Shown: positions 5,363 through 6,355 of the stretch, piece after piece | Layout: the number at the start of each line of letters is the position of its first letter | Numbering within the stretch: the stretch's first letter is position 1 | Assembly (NCBI GenBank): GCA_017528675.1 | Contig: JAFXOO010000363.1 | Span: 1-6,355, forward strand | Direction: 5' to 3' | Source: Oscillospiraceae bacterium | GTDB taxonomy: Bacteria > Bacillota > Clostridia > Oscillospirales > Ruminococcaceae | DNA length: 6,355 bases | The notes under the pieces: generated by a model | What the model saw: the letters and a program-made list of their open reading frames with translations, nothing else | The model's database searches: none | What the model was told of the DNA's origin: nothing | Translations under genes and position numbers: made by a program

Positions 5363-5391
5363 TTGACATGTTACATTTCCTGTGGTAGAAT
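5363..5391 (+). promoter_or_regulatory. SigA-type promoter facing right, against the leftward operon
   Basis: TTGACA (5363-5368), a 17-base spacer and TAGAAT (5386-5391), with TG one base before the -10. It is close to consensus. No coding frame with an RBS lies directly downstream; a GC-rich hairpin begins about 6 bases after the likely start site. It would make a transcript antisense to the 40-aa gene. The spacer contains ATGTTAC, shared with the toxin-antitoxin promoter. Confidence 0.6.
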
Positions 5392-5403
5392 AAGAGGGAG
5401 GGA

Positions 5404-5422
5404 GGGGAGCCCGCTCCCCTTT
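5404..5422 (+). other. GC-rich hairpin just after the rightward promoter
   Basis: GGGGAG (5404-5409) pairs with CTCCCC (5414-5419) around CCCG, followed by TTT. The T run is short, so it may be a weak terminator, an attenuator at the start of the rightward transcript, or a 3'-end stabiliser for the 40-aa gene message. On the minus strand no T run follows. Confidence 0.35.
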
Positions 5423-5432
5423 CCCGGTCTGT

Positions 5433-5555
5433 TTAGTTCTTGTTGGGCTTGCCTGGAGGTTTCTGGAGTGTGAACGTGATTTTCACGGTCTTGACATTTG
5501 GGTTGTTATCCAGAGCCTTCTGCAAGTCCTTCAAGGCTTTTGCTATGTTTTCCAA
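5433..5555 (-). CDS. Small basic protein, 40 aa, probable TTG start
   Basis: On the minus strand, TTG 5555 follows the strong RBS AGGGGGTGA at normal spacing. The alternative GTG three codons upstream lies within the RBS. The protein is MENIAKALKDLQKALDNNPN then VKTVKITFTLQKPPGKPNKN: a short amphipathic helix, one beta strand and a basic Pro/Lys tail. A full-consensus promoter (5588-5616) lies upstream, so this is the first gene of the leftward operon. Length and codon pattern alone would be weak evidence; promoter, RBS and clear helix-strand pattern together make it likely. No family is recognised. Confidence 0.55.
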   Translation of the reverse strand: MENIAKALKDLQKALDNNPNVKTVKITFTLQKPPGKPNKN

Positions 5556-5587
5556 AGTTCTCACCCCCTTTCCTTTATTGTAATTAT

Positions 5588-5616
5588 ATTATACCACAAA
5601 TTTTGGTGTTTGTCAA
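5588..5616 (-). promoter_or_regulatory. Perfect-consensus SigA promoter for the leftward operon
   Basis: On the minus strand the -35 is TTGACA (5616-5611), the spacer is 17 bases, and the -10 is TATAAT (5593-5588) with a TGG extended -10. The DNA upstream (5617-5650) is A/T tracts like an UP element. The start site would be near 5581, about 25 bases before the TTG start of the 40-aa gene. Confidence 0.85.
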
Positions 5617-5843
5617 TTGTTTTTTCAAAATTTCTTTCAAAAAAAAACAAGATTTTCCGAAATATCGGCTTTTGCTTGCGATTCGACATCAAGGAAGCAC
5701 CCGGAAGGAGGCGCAGCAGTCCGGACAATCCGGAACATAAAAAAACCAGAAATGAAATATACTTAACGGCTCAGAAAAGTATAGTTTGTCTTCTATATTT
5801 GCAGAAAATCTGTGAATTTACGGTTTAAGTCGCATAAATCAGT
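5617..5843. other. Intergenic stretch with no convincing gene
   Basis: AT-rich DNA with an A9 run (5639-5647) and a GC-rich patch at 5690-5735 containing two TCCGGA copies. A rightward frame is open across it, but it has no RBS, lacks a good start codon and reads as low-complexity basic sequence. The GC-rich patch could be a remnant of a late gene. No RNA gene was recognised. Confidence 0.5.
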
Positions 5844-5870
5844 AAAGCATCCGCAAAGCGGGTGCTTTTT
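5844..5870 (+). terminator. Rho-independent terminator before the tape measure gene
   Basis: AAAGCATCCGC (5844-5854) pairs with GCGGGTGCTTT (5858-5868), with one T-G pair, around an AAA loop and followed by a T run. It is followed by GCCCGAAAGGAGG, the tape measure RBS. It shields the tape measure gene from transcripts crossing the inserted unit. Confidence 0.8.
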
Positions 5871-5893
5871 GATGCCCGAAAGGAGGTGGAAAC

Positions 5894-6106
5894 ATGGCAT
5901 TTGACGGAACACTGAAATTCGATACGGCGATTGACAAATCCGGCTTTACGGCGGGGCTGGACAAGATCAGCAGCATCGCAAAGGTCGGACTTGCGGCTGT
6001 GACGGCGGGAGCTGCTGCGACAGGCACTACGGTCGTGGCGATCGGCAAGGAAGCCTTAGACATACCTCGCAGCTCTGCGGAACCTACCGGCTGCACTTCA
6101 TCCTGA
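5894..6106 (+). CDS. Phage tail tape measure protein, N-terminal fragment (broken)
   Basis: ATG 5894 follows AGGAGGTG. The first 56 residues are typical of tape measure proteins: MAFDGTLKFDTAIDKSGFTA, then GLDKISSIAKVGLAAVTAGA, then an Ala/Gly/Thr-rich, partly hydrophobic helix ending VVAIGKEALD. Family members continue from about here into a long coiled-coil protein of hundreds to over a thousand residues that sets tail length. Here the sequence switches at about base 6060 to an unrelated frame and stops at 6104-6106, so only a 70-residue peptide is made, with 14 foreign residues. The start is intact, so the break is a rearrangement and not a point mutation. It should follow Gp15 directly; the intervening 960 bases are an insertion. 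Confidence 0.85.
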   Translation: MAFDGTLKFDTAIDKSGFTAGLDKISSIAKVGLAAVTAGAAATGTTVVAIGKEALDIPRSSAEPTGCTSS

Positions 6107-6141
6107 CAGTCGGCGGAACGGATTTCGAGAAGCTGACCGGC
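6062..6141 (+). pseudogene. Short fragment of an unidentified rightward coding frame
   Basis: Reading the codons that start at 6061, 6064 and so on gives QLCGTYRLHFILTVGGTDFE, then KLTGTLHV. It has a regular alternation of aromatic and aliphatic residues like a beta-rich structural protein. It fits neither the tape measure before it nor the TerL piece after it. It looks like an approximately 80-base scrap of a third gene caught between two junctions. The host gene is not recognised; phage baseplate-type beta proteins are one guess. Confidence 0.35.
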
Positions 6142-6355
6142 ACGCTGCATGTCCGCCGTCAGGATGGGCGCACCGGCTGCACCGTCGATCACGACACCCG
6201 CCGCAGCATTGCTCCTGAGATAGGCGATGATCCAGGCTGTGCCCTCCCGCACGCTCCGGCAGTCGATGGCTTCCACAAAGACCTTGCCGTCCGCCGTTTT
6301 CGCTGCGCAGGCAAGCGAGACATTCCCGGAGTGCTGCGCATATTTCACGCCGTAG
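6139..6355 (-). CDS. terL: Terminase large subunit, nuclease-domain fragment, reversed
   Basis: On the minus strand the frame is open from the right edge, beginning YGVKYAQHSGNVSLACAAKT. It then gives FVEAIDCRSVREGTAWIIAY and GVVIDGAAGAPILTADMQRA, with TerL-like sequence ending near 6139. This is the RNase H-like nuclease half of TerL: first strand GVKYA, a mid-domain RS--EGTAW, then the second acidic strand VVIDG. In relatives the first strand usually has an Asp in a position like SPDGS; here the matching residues read AQHSG, so the first catalytic Asp may be absent. The frame stays open farther left by chance, antisense to the tape measure gene. The start lies outside the window. The two TerL pieces could come from one split gene or from two phages. 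Confidence 0.7.

Noticed and set aside
5610..5828. 72-codon rightward frame in the AT-rich stretch
   Set aside because: It has no RBS or good start codon, low-complexity Lys/Arg-rich sequence, and overlaps the leftward promoter.
5839..6348. 169-codon leftward frame as a single gene
   Set aside because: Only the part right of about 6139 resembles a protein family (TerL nuclease). The rest is antisense to the tape measure start, which has a strong RBS and a clear family match.
3770..6355. A phase-variable invertible segment as the cause of the split TerL
   Set aside because: No inverted repeats were found at the breakpoints and no recombinase gene is in the window. A single inversion also does not reproduce the observed joins.
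1..6355. CRISPR array, tRNA, or diversity-generating retroelement
   Set aside because: No regularly spaced repeats, no tRNA cloverleaf and no reverse transcriptase or template-repeat pair was seen in either strand.

Overview
The window is a piece of a tailed-phage (siphovirus-type) prophage or phage genome from a Gram-positive host. It is probably a clostridial Firmicute (Oscillospiraceae or Lachnospiraceae type), inferred from strong AGGAGG ribosome binding sites, SigA-like promoters and the kinds of proteins present. The late genes are GC-rich, with AT-rich islands carrying accessory genes. No ribosomal, tRNA or host housekeeping gene is visible.

Layout. Bases 3-677 hold the 3' end of the portal gene and two small cysteine-bearing proteins. 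Bases 670-2040 encode a minor head protein whose GC-rich N-terminal part is joined at about base 1450 to an AT-rich C-terminal domain with a zinc-protease HEIGH motif. A small Cys protein (2042-2257) follows inside the same AT-rich patch, then a small phage gene (2322-2513). Bases 2510-3385 look like a self-contained accessory unit ('moron'). It has a leftward 63-aa gene, two back-to-back promoters, a rightward RelE/ParE-type toxin and antitoxin pair, and a strong terminator. An HNH endonuclease (3405-3770) then overlaps a terminase large subunit (TerL) gene.

The right half is rearranged. TerL is cut after its ATPase half (about base 4437) and runs into a Gp15-family tail gene that has lost its normal start and appears frameshifted. 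Next comes a second accessory unit (4935-5870). It is a leftward three-gene operon (40 aa with a TTG start, 55 aa, and a 65-aa XRE-type HTH regulator) behind a perfect-consensus promoter, with a second promoter facing against it. A terminator and a strong RBS then lead into the tape measure gene, which breaks after about 56 codons. About 80 bases of another rightward coding frame follow, and the window ends with the nuclease half of a TerL gene on the opposite strand.

In a typical phage of this kind the order is HNH - TerL - portal - minor head - capsid - tail - Gp15 - tape measure. Here portal and minor head lie upstream of HNH, TerL is in two oppositely oriented pieces, and the capsid and major tail genes are missing. 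This is either a decayed, rearranged prophage or a chimeric assembly; sequence alone cannot decide. The most biologically interesting locus is the minor head protein with a C-terminal zincin domain plus its small neighbour, which resembles a toxin cassette attached to a virion protein.
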